Of a stretch of DNA of 64,000 nt, positions 9,188 to 17,613 are shown one piece after another. This DNA comes from Rhizobium sp. CCGE 510 (GTDB taxonomy: Bacteria; Pseudomonadota; Alphaproteobacteria; Rhizobiales; Rhizobiaceae): the NCBI RefSeq assembly GCF_000292525.1, contig NZ_AEYF01000018.1, positions 1 to 64,000 of the forward strand, given 5' to 3'. Under the pieces are notes generated by a model. That model did no database searches. It saw only the letters and a list, made by a program, of their open reading frames with translations, and was not told where the DNA came from. The stretch's first letter is position 1. Every line of letters begins with the position of its first letter. The position numbers and the translations under genes are program-made.

Positions 9188-9233
9188 AAGCGAACGCGGA
9201 GGAGATACCGGCGGCTCCCCGATATCGAAATGA

Positions 9234-9259
9234 GGAACGTTTTGGCATCGAGGATCGTT
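9234..9259 (+). promoter_or_regulatory. Predicted EcfG promoter, rightward
   Basis: GGAAC at 9234-9238, a 17-base spacer, CGTT at 9256-9259: an exact match to the rhizobial EcfG/RpoE2 consensus. It lies 92 bases before the TerC-family gene. Together with 9163-9187 it makes the intergenic region a back-to-back pair of stress promoters. Confidence 0.7.
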
Positions 9260-9351
9260 GTCCGGCGCTGCCGCAATTCAAAGCGCTGTTGCGGTTGACG
9301 TCTAACCTTCGAGACGCTAGCACGGCTCTTGACGCATCGGGGATAATTCAT

Positions 9352-9960
9352 ATGGACATCTTTACGGCAGCCGGTCTGACGGCTTTGCTGCAGGTCATTG
9401 CTATCGACCTCGTTCTCGCTGGCGACAACGCCGTGGTTATCGGTCTTGCCGCCGCCGGCCTCGAGGCCACCCAACGGCGCAAGGCGATTATCGTCGGCAT
9501 TCTGGCAGCGACCATCCTGCGTATTCTCTTTGCCAGCGTCGCGGTCTATCTGCTGGCGGTTGTCGGCCTGCTGCTGGCCGGCGGCCTGCTCCTCCTGTGG
9601 GTCTGCTGGAAGATGTGGCGCGAGATTCGTGCCGGCCATGGTGACAATCACGATGCCGCGGATGCCGAAGGCGCGCCGAGAAAGACCTTCTTCCAGGCGG
9701 CGACCCAGATCGTCATCGCCGACGTCTCGATGTCGCTCGACAACGTGCTGGCTGTTGCCGGCGCCGCGCGCGAACATCCGAGCGTGCTGGTCATCGGTCT
9801 TGCCCTGTCGATCGCGCTGATGGGCATCGCTGCCAACCTGATCGCCCGGTTGCTCACCAATCACCGCTGGATCGCCTATGTCGGCTTGCTGATCATTCTC
9901 TACGTTTCGATCGACATGATCTATCGCGGCGCCGTCGAGGTTATGCCTTACATGCAGTGA
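9352..9960 (+). CDS. TerC/YjbE-family integral membrane protein
   Basis: A 202-residue polytopic membrane protein of the TerC superfamily (YjbE type). Two conserved acidic helices are present: DLVLAGDNAVVIGLAAAG near residues 19-36 and IADVSMSLDNVLAVAGAA near 123-140; the paired D...DN motifs are the hallmark of the family and probably bind metal. About six to seven membrane helices are visible, with a short acidic cytoplasmic loop near residue 100. Some members of the superfamily export manganese or load exported metalloenzymes; which applies here is not known. The ATG at 9352 has GGGGA eight bases upstream. Transcription is probably from the EcfG promoter at 9234-9259. Confidence 0.9.
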   Translation: MDIFTAAGLTALLQVIAIDLVLAGDNAVVIGLAAAGLEATQRRKAIIVGILAATILRILFASVAVYLLAVVGLLLAGGLLLLWVCWKMWREIRAGHGDNHDAADAEGAPRKTFFQAATQIVIADVSMSLDNVLAVAGAAREHPSVLVIGLALSIALMGIAANLIARLLTNHRWIAYVGLLIILYVSIDMIYRGAVEVMPYMQ

Positions 9961-9976
9961 CCCTATGTGTAGGGTC
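9959..9976. terminator. Stem-loop between convergent genes
   Basis: GACCCTA and TAGGGTC form a perfect 7-bp stem with a TGTG loop directly at the TerC-gene stop. A second stem (TCGGGG/CCCCGA, 9982-9999) overlaps the end of the convergent MBL-fold gene. Neither has a T-run, so a terminator role is tentative. Confidence 0.4.
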
Positions 9977-9988
9977 GGGGGTCGGGGT

Positions 9989-10813
9989 TCAGACCCCGAT
10001 CCTCACTTCGATTTCGAAACTCATCTGGTCATAGGCCGGCACCACATTGTCCGGCGTCTCAGCCATCACCGCGTCGTAATCGAGCGGCGTGTGCATATGT
10101 GTGAGGATCGCCTGTTTCGGCTTCAGCCGGCCGATCCAGTCCAGCGACTGTTCCAGCGACAGGTGGCTCGGATGATAAGTATATTGCAGCGCGTCGATGA
10201 TCAGCACATCGAGATTCTGCAGCTTGTTGACGGTCTGCGGCGGAAAATCGCTGATATCGCTGCAATAAGCCACATCGCCGATACGGAAACCGAGCGAGTG
10301 AATATCGCCGTGCTGCTGGATATGCGGATGAAACTGTATCTTGCCGCCGGGGCCGCGGATTTCGACCGGTTCGTCGAGGTTTTCGATGACAACAGGCAGC
10401 ACGATCGGCGGATAATTGCTGCCCGGCGGCGTTTCCAGGCAATAGCCGAAGGCCTCCCGCAGCCTGTCCATCGTGTATTGGTCGGCAAAGATCGGCACTC
10501 GGCGGCGGGTGTTGTGAAAATAGCCGCGCAGATCATCGATGCCGTGAATATGATCCGCATGCGGGTGACTGTAGAGCACGGCATCGACATGGTCGGCCCC
10601 TGCCCTGATCATCTGCTCGCGAAAATCCGGTCCGGTGTCGATGACGACGGTGGTGACACCGCCATCCGGCGAAAATTGCTGCACCATGAATGCGGCGCGG
10701 GTGCGCCGGTTCTTCGGATTGTCGGGATTGCAGGCGCCCCAGTCGCCGGTAATGCGCGGCACGCCGGGTGACGACGAACAGCCGAGAATGGTGAAGCGCC
10801 GCCGGTAGAGCAC
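9989..10813 (-). CDS. MBL-fold metallo-hydrolase, PhnP-like
   Basis: A 274-residue metallo-beta-lactamase-fold enzyme. The N-terminus FTILGCSSSPGVPRI and the histidine motif SHPHADHIHGIDD (about residues 82-94) are those of the PhnP/cyclic phosphodiesterase-like branch; further metal ligands are in YCSDIS and THMHTPLDYD near the C-terminus. PhnP hydrolyses cyclic ribose phosphates, but substrate cannot be told from sequence. The GTG at 10811-10813 lies four bases after the tatD stop and gives the expected N-terminus; longer frames run into tatD. It is the last gene of the metG-tatD block, an order common in alphaproteobacteria. Confidence 0.88.
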   Translation of the reverse strand: MLYRRRFTILGCSSSPGVPRITGDWGACNPDNPKNRRTRAAFMVQQFSPDGGVTTVVIDTGPDFREQMIRAGADHVDAVLYSHPHADHIHGIDDLRGYFHNTRRRVPIFADQYTMDRLREAFGYCLETPPGSNYPPIVLPVVIENLDEPVEIRGPGGKIQFHPHIQQHGDIHSLGFRIGDVAYCSDISDFPPQTVNKLQNLDVLIIDALQYTYHPSHLSLEQSLDWIGRLKPKQAILTHMHTPLDYDAVMAETPDNVVPAYDQMSFEIEVRIGV

Positions 10814-10817
10814 GCCG

Positions 10818-11600
10818 TTAGACCCTCGGCATCTTCGTAAACAGGCGCAATGCGTTGTCTGTCGTGATCCGCGCGACGTCTGCATAGGAAAGGCCGATCG
10901 TCTCGGCGAGCACCTCTGCGGTGTTGACGACATAGGACGGTTCGTTGCGCTTGCCGCGCCAACGCTTCGGCGCCAGATACGGCGCGTCGGTTTCCACCAA
11001 CAGCCGATCCTGCGGAACCGTCTTGGCGATCTCGCGCAGCTCTTCCGACTTCGGGAAGGTCAGGATGCCCGAAAAGGAAACATAGCCGCCGAGTTCGACG
11101 CCGGTCCGTGCCAGTTCCGGGCCAGCCGAGAAGCAGTGCAGGATGAAGGGGAAGGCCCCCTTCCCCGTTTCCTCGGTCAGGATCGCTGCCATATCCTCAT
11201 CGGCGCTGCGGCTGTGGATGACCAGCGGCAGCTGCGTTTCGCGCGCCGCCGCGATATGACGGCGGAAGCCGGTCTGCTGGTCCTCGGGCTTCTGCGTATC
11301 GTAGAAATAGTCGAGACCGGCCTCGCCGATCGCCACCACCTTGTCATGGGCATTGGCAAGCCGCACCAACTCTTCCGTCTGGATATCCAGCTCTTCATCG
11401 GCATTGTTCGGATGTGTACCGACCGAGCAAAACACCGATGGATATTTTTCGGTGATTTCAAGCAGCGCGTCGAGCTTGCGCACCCGCGTCGAGATCGTCA
11501 CCATCTGCCCAATGCCGGCTTGATGGGCGCGCGCAACGATTTCGTCGCGCTCCGCCTCGAAGTCGGCGAAATCAAGATGGCAATGCGTATCGATCAGCAC
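10818..11600 (-). CDS. tatD: TatD-family deoxyribonuclease/metal-dependent hydrolase
   Basis: A 260-residue TatD/YcfH-type amidohydrolase-fold nuclease. Metal ligands are visible: DTHCHLDF at the N-terminus, GEAGLDYFYD near residue 94, VIHSRSA near 128, LHCFSAG near 155 and ETDAPYLAP near 206. TatD enzymes are 3'-5' exonucleases involved in DNA degradation and repair. The GTG at 11598-11600 sits four bases behind the metG stop and gives the normal family N-terminus and length. It is translationally close-coupled to metG before it and to the MBL gene after it, so the three genes are very likely one operon. Confidence 0.92.
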   Translation of the reverse strand: MLIDTHCHLDFADFEAERDEIVARAHQAGIGQMVTISTRVRKLDALLEITEKYPSVFCSVGTHPNNADEELDIQTEELVRLANAHDKVVAIGEAGLDYFYDTQKPEDQQTGFRRHIAAARETQLPLVIHSRSADEDMAAILTEETGKGAFPFILHCFSAGPELARTGVELGGYVSFSGILTFPKSEELREIAKTVPQDRLLVETDAPYLAPKRWRGKRNEPSYVVNTAEVLAETIGLSYADVARITTDNALRLFTKMPRV

Positions 11601-11604
11601 GGCC

Positions 11605-13155
11605 TCAAGCCTCCGGAGCCACATAGCGCGGGAAGACCGGCGTCGGCGCTTCGAGCGGCGTTCCGGACACGAGGCGGCCGGCTTGCCCAAGAGCGGCGAA
11701 GTCGCGCTTGTCTTCGGATGCCGCGACGAGGTCCAGCAGCTTGCCCGATGATTCCGGCATGAACGGCTGCAGCAGGATGGCGATCTGGCGCACCACTTCT
11801 GCCGTGACATAGAGCACCGTGCCCATCCGCTCGGGATCGGTCTTCTTCAGCGCCCATGGCGCCTGGCCGGCGAAATAGCGGTCGGTCTCGGACACGACCG
11901 AGATGATCGAGGCGAGCGCCCGGTGGATCTGCTGCTTGCCCATGTCTTCGCGCGTCGAGGCGTGCAGCGCATCGGCCTGCGCCAGCATGGCCCTGTCCTC
12001 GTCGCTGAGCGGCCCGCATTCGGGGATCTTGCCGTCGCAGTTCTTGACGATCATCGACAGCGAGCGGCTGGCGAGATTGCCGATGCCATTGGCGAGGTCG
12101 GAGTTGATGCGGACACCGATCGCCTCTTCGCTGTAACTGCCATCCTGGCCGAAGGACACTTCCCGCAGGAAGAAGTAACGCACCTGGTCGAGGCCGAAAT
12201 GGTTCACCAGATTGACGGGATCGATGACATTGCCGAGCGACTTCGACATCTTCTCGCCCTTGTTGAGCAGGAAGCCATGGGCAAAGACCCGCTTCGGCAG
12301 CGGCAGTTTTGCCGACATCAGGAAGGCCGGCCAATAGACCGCATGGAAGCGGATGATGTCCTTGCCGATGATGTGCACGTCGGTCGGCCAGTATTTTGCC
12401 AGCGGACCGTTCCTGTCCTCGATATAGCCGGTCGCGGTGATGTAGTTGGTCAGCGCGTCGACCCAGACATACATGACATGGGCCGGATCGTTCGGCACTT
12501 TGATGCCCCAGTCGAAGGTCGTGCGCGAGACCGAGAGGTCCTTGAGGCCAGACTTGACGAAAGAGATCACCTCGTTGCGGCGCTCGGCCGGGCCGATGAA
12601 ATCGGGGTTCGCCTCGTAATGGGCAAGCAGCTTCTCCTGGTATTCGGATAGCTTAAAGAAATAGCTTGCCTCTTCCACCCACTCGACGGGCGTGCCCTGC
12701 GGCCCGTAGCGCACGCCGTCGGCGCGCAGCTCCGTCTCGTTTTCCTGGTAATAGGCCTCGTCGCGCACCGAATACCAGCCGGCGTAGCTATCCTTGTAGA
12801 TGTCGCCGTTGTCGGCCATCAGGTTCCAGATATTCCGCGATGTCTCGCGATGACGCTCCTGCGTGGTGCGGATGAAGTCATCATTCGAGGCATTGAGCAG
12901 CTTGGCCATCGCCTGGAATTCGCCGGAGTTGCGATCGGCGAGCGCCTGCGCGGTGATCCCCTCGGCGCGCGCTGTCTGCTGCATCTTCTGCCCGTGTTCG
13001 TCGGTTCCGGTCAGGAAGAACACGTCCCTGCCATCAAGGCGCTGGTAGCGCGCCATCGCATCCGTTGCGATCAACTCATAGGCATGGCCGATATGCGGCT
13101 TGCCATTGGGGTAGGAAATCGCGGTGGTGATGTAGAAGGGGGTCTTGTCTGTCAT
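11605..13155 (-). CDS. metG: Methionyl-tRNA synthetase
   Basis: A 516-residue class I aminoacyl-tRNA synthetase that charges tRNA-Met. The HIGH motif is at residues 21-24 (KPHIGHAYE) and KMSKS near 302-306 (EKMSKSLGN). TGTDEHGQK near 50 is part of the methionine site. The connective-peptide insertion carries no obvious CxxC zinc knuckles, and no C-terminal tRNA-binding (Arc1p-like) domain follows the anticodon-binding helices, which fits the short alphaproteobacterial type. ATG at 13155 is preferred to a TTG three codons earlier. In this window metG is separated from holB by a gene on the other strand. Confidence 0.96.
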   Translation of the reverse strand: MTDKTPFYITTAISYPNGKPHIGHAYELIATDAMARYQRLDGRDVFFLTGTDEHGQKMQQTARAEGITAQALADRNSGEFQAMAKLLNASNDDFIRTTQERHRETSRNIWNLMADNGDIYKDSYAGWYSVRDEAYYQENETELRADGVRYGPQGTPVEWVEEASYFFKLSEYQEKLLAHYEANPDFIGPAERRNEVISFVKSGLKDLSVSRTTFDWGIKVPNDPAHVMYVWVDALTNYITATGYIEDRNGPLAKYWPTDVHIIGKDIIRFHAVYWPAFLMSAKLPLPKRVFAHGFLLNKGEKMSKSLGNVIDPVNLVNHFGLDQVRYFFLREVSFGQDGSYSEEAIGVRINSDLANGIGNLASRSLSMIVKNCDGKIPECGPLSDEDRAMLAQADALHASTREDMGKQQIHRALASIISVVSETDRYFAGQAPWALKKTDPERMGTVLYVTAEVVRQIAILLQPFMPESSGKLLDLVAASEDKRDFAALGQAGRLVSGTPLEAPTPVFPRYVAPEA

Positions 13156-13389
13156 GGCGGCCAATGTCCGGCTAAGTCTATAAAAATGGTCAGCCGCTCT
13201 TAGCGCATGTCACCGTCAAGCGAAACATCAAGTTTTACCGCCGCCAATGATTTCCGGGACGTCGGCGTGGCGAACTTGACTCAGCTTCTGCAGCAATCTA
13301 CCCGTCATGGAAAAGAGGGCGGGACAGAACGAAGTGCCAGTTTTCATCTATCCGGTTTGTCGTGGCCGCGCGCCGTCGGAGGCGCTTGA

Positions 13390-14178
13390 TTGACGTTTGA
13401 GCCTCTCTATTCGCTTTCGGGCCTGTTTGTCGGCGCGCTCGTCGGCATCACCGGCGTTGGTGGCGGTTCGCTGATGACACCGTTGCTGGTGCTGCTCTTC
13501 GGCGTCCATCCCGCAACCGCCGTCGGCACCGATCTTCTCTATGCGGCGATCACCAAGACCGCCGGTACCGCCGTTCACGGCATGCACGGGCGCGTCAACT
13601 GGAAGATCGTCGGCAGCCTCGCAGCCGGCAGCCTGCCGGCCGCCTTGCTGATGCTCTGGTTGCTGGCCGGCGTCGATCGCAAAAGCATCGGCGTGACCAA
13701 CACGATCACCTCGGCGCTTGGCTGGCTGCTTGTCATGACCGCGATCATGCTGATCTTCCGGGCCCAGATACTTGAATTGGCGCGGCGCGCCCTCGGCGAT
13801 CGCACACCGCCAAAGCCGGCGACCATCCTCGCTCTCACCGTCGGTCTCGGATTTCTTCTCGGCGTTCTCGTCACCCTGACCTCCGTCGGTGCCGGCGCGC
13901 TGGGTGTGACGATCCTGCTGGTCCTTTATCCCAGGCTCGACGTGCGCGAGATCGTCGGTTCGGACATCGTCCATGCGGTTCCGCTGACCCTGATCGGCGG
14001 CACGGGCTATTGGTTGATCGGCGAAATCGACTGGCCGATGCTGTTTGCCCTGCTCATCGGCTCTATCCCCGGCATCATCATCGGCAGCCTTCTGGCGCCG
14101 AAGCTGCACGAACGCACCATCCGTATCGTCCTTGCCGTGACGCTCGCCGTCGTCGCAGCCAAGCTCTTGGCCGGCTGA
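13390..14178 (+). CDS. TauE/SafE-family sulfite/organosulfonate exporter-like permease
   Basis: A 262-residue membrane protein of the TauE/SafE (formerly DUF81) family. Two homologous halves can be seen: LVGITGVGGGSLMTPLLVLL near residues 17-36 and LVTLTSVGAGALGVTILLVL near 157-176, each a glycine-rich half-helix of the family. Some relatives export sulfite or sulfoacetate; substrate here is unknown. The start is a TTG directly after an in-frame stop; GGAGG seven bases upstream supports it. It lies on the plus strand between metG and holB, whose order is usually uninterrupted in relatives as far as I recall, and is convergent with holB (12-base gap). Confidence 0.9.
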   Translation: MTFEPLYSLSGLFVGALVGITGVGGGSLMTPLLVLLFGVHPATAVGTDLLYAAITKTAGTAVHGMHGRVNWKIVGSLAAGSLPAALLMLWLLAGVDRKSIGVTNTITSALGWLLVMTAIMLIFRAQILELARRALGDRTPPKPATILALTVGLGFLLGVLVTLTSVGAGALGVTILLVLYPRLDVREIVGSDIVHAVPLTLIGGTGYWLIGEIDWPMLFALLIGSIPGIIIGSLLAPKLHERTIRIVLAVTLAVVAAKLLAG

Positions 14179-14190
14179 TCGCGGTGCGCC

Positions 14191-15228
14191 TTAGAGGCCC
14201 GGCTGCTTGATATCGGCGAGAATGCTGATGATCGTCTGTTTGCGATCGAGGTTATAGGCGTCCGAAATGGTGAGCCGCTCGGTGATCTCGGAATAGAGCC
14301 GCGCCAGCCGCTCCGCGACAGCGATCTCGCCTTCGCCTGCCGCTGCGCGAGCCCGGTTCATGATGTCGTCGCCGACATGGCTGACGAAGAAATCGAAGAT
14401 CGTGTCGCTTTCCCTGCCCGAAAGCGCGTCGGCCAGCCGATGCATCGCCTTGCGCGCCGTCGGCCCTTCCGCCGCCAGCATCTCGTCATAGGCGGCGATG
14501 ATCTCGCCGCCGCCGTAGTTCAAAAGTTTCAGCGCCTCGCCGACGCTGCCCTTGGCGGCCGAAAGCACCGCCCCGCCCTCGCCTGATATGCCGAGATGAG
14601 CAAGCGCCGCCACCAGCGCATCGTCGGCCAGCGGCGCCAGTTTCAGCGGCAGGCAGCGCGAGCGGATCGTCGGCAGCAATCGTCCCGGCGCATGCGAGAG
14701 CACCAGGAACAGCGCCCGCTTCGGCGGCTCTTCCAGGATCTTCAGGATGGCGTTGGCCGCATTGCGGTTCATGTCGTCGGCCGGATCGATGATGACGATC
14801 CGCCAGTTGCCGGTGCCTGAGGTCTGCGAGAAGAACTTGCCGGCGCGGCGCACCTCGTCGACGGTGATCGACGACTTCACCTTGCCGGTCTTTTCGTCGA
14901 CCGGCCGGGCAAGATGCAGGAGATTATGCGAGGCGCCGGAGGCGATCTGCCGGCTGACGGGAGAGGCCGGATCCGGATCGCCGATCGTCTCCGGCGCTCT
15001 CTCGGGATCGGGATGCGAGAGCACGTGATTGGCAAAGCGGAAGGCGAGCGTCGCCTTACCGATGCCCTCAGGCCCCTCGATCAGGATGGCGTGGTGGCCC
15101 TTGCCGGACCGGTAGGATTGCGCAAGGAAGGCTTCCGCTTCCTCATGGCCGAATAGCCTGGTATTTTCCCCCGGCCAGATGGCGCCGTCGATCAGTCCCG
15201 GCCTTTCCTCATTCATAACGGGCGTCAC
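14191..15228 (-). CDS. holB: DNA polymerase III, delta' subunit
   Basis: A 345-residue clamp-loader subunit. The Walker A-like [10 protein letters not shown] is near residues 51-60, with the AAA+ sensor region [20 protein letters not shown] near 145-164 and the conserved ILEEPP that follows. It is part of the complex loading the beta clamp on DNA. The usual zinc-binding cysteines of E. coli delta' are not obvious, as in many alphaproteobacterial versions. The start GTG (15226-15228) overlaps the tmk stop in a GTGA, which implies translational coupling; an ATG four codons on is the alternative. Confidence 0.93.
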   Translation of the reverse strand: MTPVMNEERPGLIDGAIWPGENTRLFGHEEAEAFLAQSYRSGKGHHAILIEGPEGIGKATLAFRFANHVLSHPDPERAPETIGDPDPASPVSRQIASGASHNLLHLARPVDEKTGKVKSSITVDEVRRAGKFFSQTSGTGNWRIVIIDPADDMNRNAANAILKILEEPPKRALFLVLSHAPGRLLPTIRSRCLPLKLAPLADDALVAALAHLGISGEGGAVLSAAKGSVGEALKLLNYGGGEIIAAYDEMLAAEGPTARKAMHRLADALSGRESDTIFDFFVSHVGDDIMNRARAAAGEGEIAVAERLARLYSEITERLTISDAYNLDRKQTIISILADIKQPGL

Positions 15229-15905
15229 TCATGATGTGCGGCTTCCGGCGTGCGGGCACGGGCTGCGGGCGACATGAGCTGTTGGACGATCGCCAGGATC
15301 TCGCCGGCAATCGCCTCTTCCACCTGCATGGCGTTGACCACGTGACAGCGCTCCGGCTCGTGAGCTGCGATATCGAGAAAGGCTTCGCGGCGTTTCTCGT
15401 GCGTTTCGAGCCGCTCTTTCTCGAAGCGATCGGGAGCGTCGGCGGCCGCGCGCTTCTGCGCCCGCTCCAGTCCGATCTTGGCGGGGATGTCGAGGATCAC
15501 AGTGCAATCCGGTATCACGCCGTTGATGGCGATACGCTGCAGCGTTTCGATGAAATCGGGCTCGAGATTGCCGGTGATGCCTTGGTAGACGCGGGAGGAA
15601 TCAATGAAGCGGTCGCAGAGTACGATCTTGCCGGCGGCCAGCGCTGGTCGGATTACCTCTTCGACATGGTCGTTTCGCGCCGCGGCAAAAAGGATCGCCT
15701 CCATCCGCGTGCCGAACGCTTCGGCAGCCCCTGACAGCAGCACATGGCGCACGGCCTCGGCACCCGGCGATCCGCCGGGTTCGCGCGTCATCAGCACGTC
15801 GCGACCTTCGCCCTTCAGTGCCTCGGCGAGGCGGCGGATCTGCGTGGATTTCCCAGCGCCTTCCCCGCCTTCAAACGTAACGAACAATCCCGTACCGGCT
15901 GACAA
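15225..15905 (-). CDS. tmk: Thymidylate kinase
   Basis: A roughly 226-residue dTMP kinase (dTMP + ATP to dTDP). The P-loop [11 protein letters not shown] lies near residues 8-18, DR(F/I)IDSS ([14 protein letters not shown]) near 96-109, and the TREPGG motif near 39-44. The start is unclear: several in-frame GTG/TTG codons lie between 15905 and 15935; the TTG at 15905 has GGGAAG at good spacing, the TTG at 15911 and GTG at 15935 are alternatives. It is coupled to holB by a 4-base overlap and lies downstream of dacC, the usual alphaproteobacterial order. Confidence 0.92.
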   Translation of the reverse strand: MSAGTGLFVTFEGGEGAGKSTQIRRLAEALKGEGRDVLMTREPGGSPGAEAVRHVLLSGAAEAFGTRMEAILFAAARNDHVEEVIRPALAAGKIVLCDRFIDSSRVYQGITGNLEPDFIETLQRIAINGVIPDCTVILDIPAKIGLERAQKRAAADAPDRFEKERLETHEKRREAFLDIAAHEPERCHVVNAMQVEEAIAGEILAIVQQLMSPAARARTPEAAHHE

Positions 15906-16054
15906 TGACAACTTCCCGCATTCCAGGCGCCGCACGCGCGCGCCATCTCTTCTATCTATCCGAAGATATCAGCGAGGAAAACCTTTCGCCGCGGCGACAT
16001 ATTCACCTTTCCCGGCAAATTGTATCAGAAGGTCGGGCGTTCAAGCCCAGGCGT

Positions 16055-17539
16055 TCAGCCGGGCGCGGACTTGTCCCAGAGCCAGGAGAAGAACAGCGAT
16101 TCGCCGAGTTCCAGCATGGCGTCGACCGCCCGGCTGCTAAGCGAACCCTCACCGATCGCTTGCACAGTGTAGAGTGGGACTTCCCTGAGCAGCCGGCTGC
16201 CCGCGAAAATCCTGAGTGTGCCTGCCTGGGTTTCCGGCGTCACCGGCGCCGTCAGCGGCCAGCGATAGACGATGCGTGCAGAAAGCCTGTCGGGATTGCT
16301 GATCGGAATGTAGACGCTGACCGGCGCCCTGGCGATGAGATCGACGGTGCGCGCCGTGCCGCCATAGACACTGGCGGCTCCAATCACTTCCTTGTCGGCG
16401 AAGATTTGCCGGTTCTCAAAGGCGGTCAGCCCCCATTCGAGCACCCGCTTAGCCTCCTCCGTGCGCTCCTTGTCGGAAGCGATGCCGGCAAGCGCCAGAA
16501 ACAGCCGCCTGCCGTCGCGCTCGACCGAGGCGACGATCGAATAACCCTCCCCCTCGGTAAAGCCGGTTGCCAGCCCGTCGGCGCCGAGATCGAGCCCGAG
16601 CAGCGGATTGCGGTTGCGTTGGAAAATCTTGTTCCACTCGAAATCCGGCTGCGCGAAATAGGGATAGAGGTTCGGATAGGACTGCTGCAGAGCGGTGGCC
16701 AGCGTCACCATCTCGCGCGCCGTCACCTTGCTCTTCCCATCGGGAAGGCCGGTGGAATTGCCGAACTCGGCCTTCGCCATGCCGAGCTCACGGGCGCGCC
16801 GCGTCATCGACACGGCAAATTGCTGCTCGCTTCCGGCCATGCCTTCAGCGAGGATGATACAGCTGTCATTGGCGCCCTGAATGGCGATGCCCTTGATCAG
16901 GTCCTCGACGCGCACGCGCGATTTGAGGCTGGCAAACATCGTTGCCGTCCTCGACGGAGCCCCGCCGGTCCGCCAGGCATACTCGGAAACCGGATATTCG
17001 GTATCGAAGGTGATCTGGCCCTTCGTCACCGCCTCGAAGACGAGATCCATCGTCATCAGCTTGGCGAGCGAAGCCGGCGAAAAGTCCTGGTCCTCGTTCT
17101 TGGCGAGAAGCACGGTGCCGGTGGCGGCCTCGATCATATAGGCCTGCGTCGCCTTGGTGGCGAAACCGGCGGCACCGCTATCGGCCGCAAGCGCGTCCGT
17201 GGCAAATGGCATCAGGCATGCCAGAGCAATTCCAGCAAAAGTGCGCAGCGGTTTTGCGTCCGGAATTGCGGCGAAAAAAAGAGATGAAGCAATTCCAGCA
17301 AAAGTGCGCAGCGGTTTTGTGTCCGGAATTGCGGCGAAAAAACGAGATGGAGCAATTCCAGCAAAAGTGCGCAGCGGTTTTGTGTCCGGAATTGCGGCGA
17401 AAAAACGAGATGGAGCAATTCCAGCAAAAGTGCGCAGCGGTTTTGCGTCCGGAATTGCGTGGAAACAAAAGGTTAGAGCGGGTCTGCGCTTCGATGAGAA
17501 GCTGAACCGCTCCATAAGGCAAAGCACAGGCTTCAGCAT
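16055..17539 (-). CDS. dacC: D-alanyl-D-alanine carboxypeptidase-like penicillin-binding protein with repeat-built N-terminus
   Basis: A DacA/DacC-type low-molecular-mass PBP. The SxxK motif is intact (FSPASLAKLMTM), but the position of the SxN motif reads QGANDS (Gly for Ser) and the KTG position reads DGLATGFT (Ala for Lys); the C-terminal PBP5-like domain and amphipathic tail follow. Mature sequence begins after a cleavage site near DALA-ADS. Upstream of the signal hydrophobic core the frame runs without stop through four copies of a 63-bp repeat, each giving 21 residues (KPLRTFAGIAPSRFFA type). No ATG, GTG or TTG lies in those repeats; the first conventional start is ATG at 17515 or 17539, the latter with TGGAAA upstream, giving 494 residues. 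A shorter protein from a CTG or ATT within copy 1 would look like a normal precursor. Follows rlpA. Confidence 0.85.
   Translation of the reverse strand: MLKPVLCLMERFSFSSKRRPALTFCFHAIPDAKPLRTFAGIAPSRFFAAIPDTKPLRTFAGIAPSRFFAAIPDTKPLRTFAGIASSLFFAAIPDAKPLRTFAGIALACLMPFATDALAADSGAAGFATKATQAYMIEAATGTVLLAKNEDQDFSPASLAKLMTMDLVFEAVTKGQITFDTEYPVSEYAWRTGGAPSRTATMFASLKSRVRVEDLIKGIAIQGANDSCIILAEGMAGSEQQFAVSMTRRARELGMAKAEFGNSTGLPDGKSKVTAREMVTLATALQQSYPNLYPYFAQPDFEWNKIFQRNRNPLLGLDLGADGLATGFTEGEGYSIVASVERDGRRLFLALAGIASDKERTEEAKRVLEWGLTAFENRQIFADKEVIGAASVYGGTARTVDLIARAPVSVYIPISNPDRLSARIVYRWPLTAPVTPETQAGTLRIFAGSRLLREVPLYTVQAIGEGSLSSRAVDAMLELGESLFFSWLWDKSAPG
17226..17477. repeat. Four tandem 63-bp copies of a rhizobial palindromic element
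   Basis: Copies begin at 17226, 17289, 17352 and 17415, exactly 63 bp apart. Copies 2 and 3 are identical; copy 1 differs at a few bases; copy 4 diverges in its last third and continues into the longer form of the element to about 17513. Each has GCAATTCC at one end and GGAATTGC 36 bases later, with an inner GCAAAA/TTTTGC pair, so every unit can fold into a hairpin. Similar single copies are common between genes in Rhizobium (from memory). The array lies wholly within the 5' part of the dacC frame. Confidence 0.92.
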
Positions 17540-17613
17540 CAAGAGTTTCCATCGATCGAGCGGCGTGTCGTCAGGAAGTTAGAGCGAGAGGATATCCGAT
17601 GCAATTGGCGCGC

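Noticed and set aside
13207..13389. 60-codon frame between metG and the TauE gene
   Set aside because: No ribosome binding site and likely just the metG promoter region.
17226..17513. CRISPR array
   Set aside because: The 63-bp units are directly adjacent with no unique spacers; it is a tandem palindromic element.
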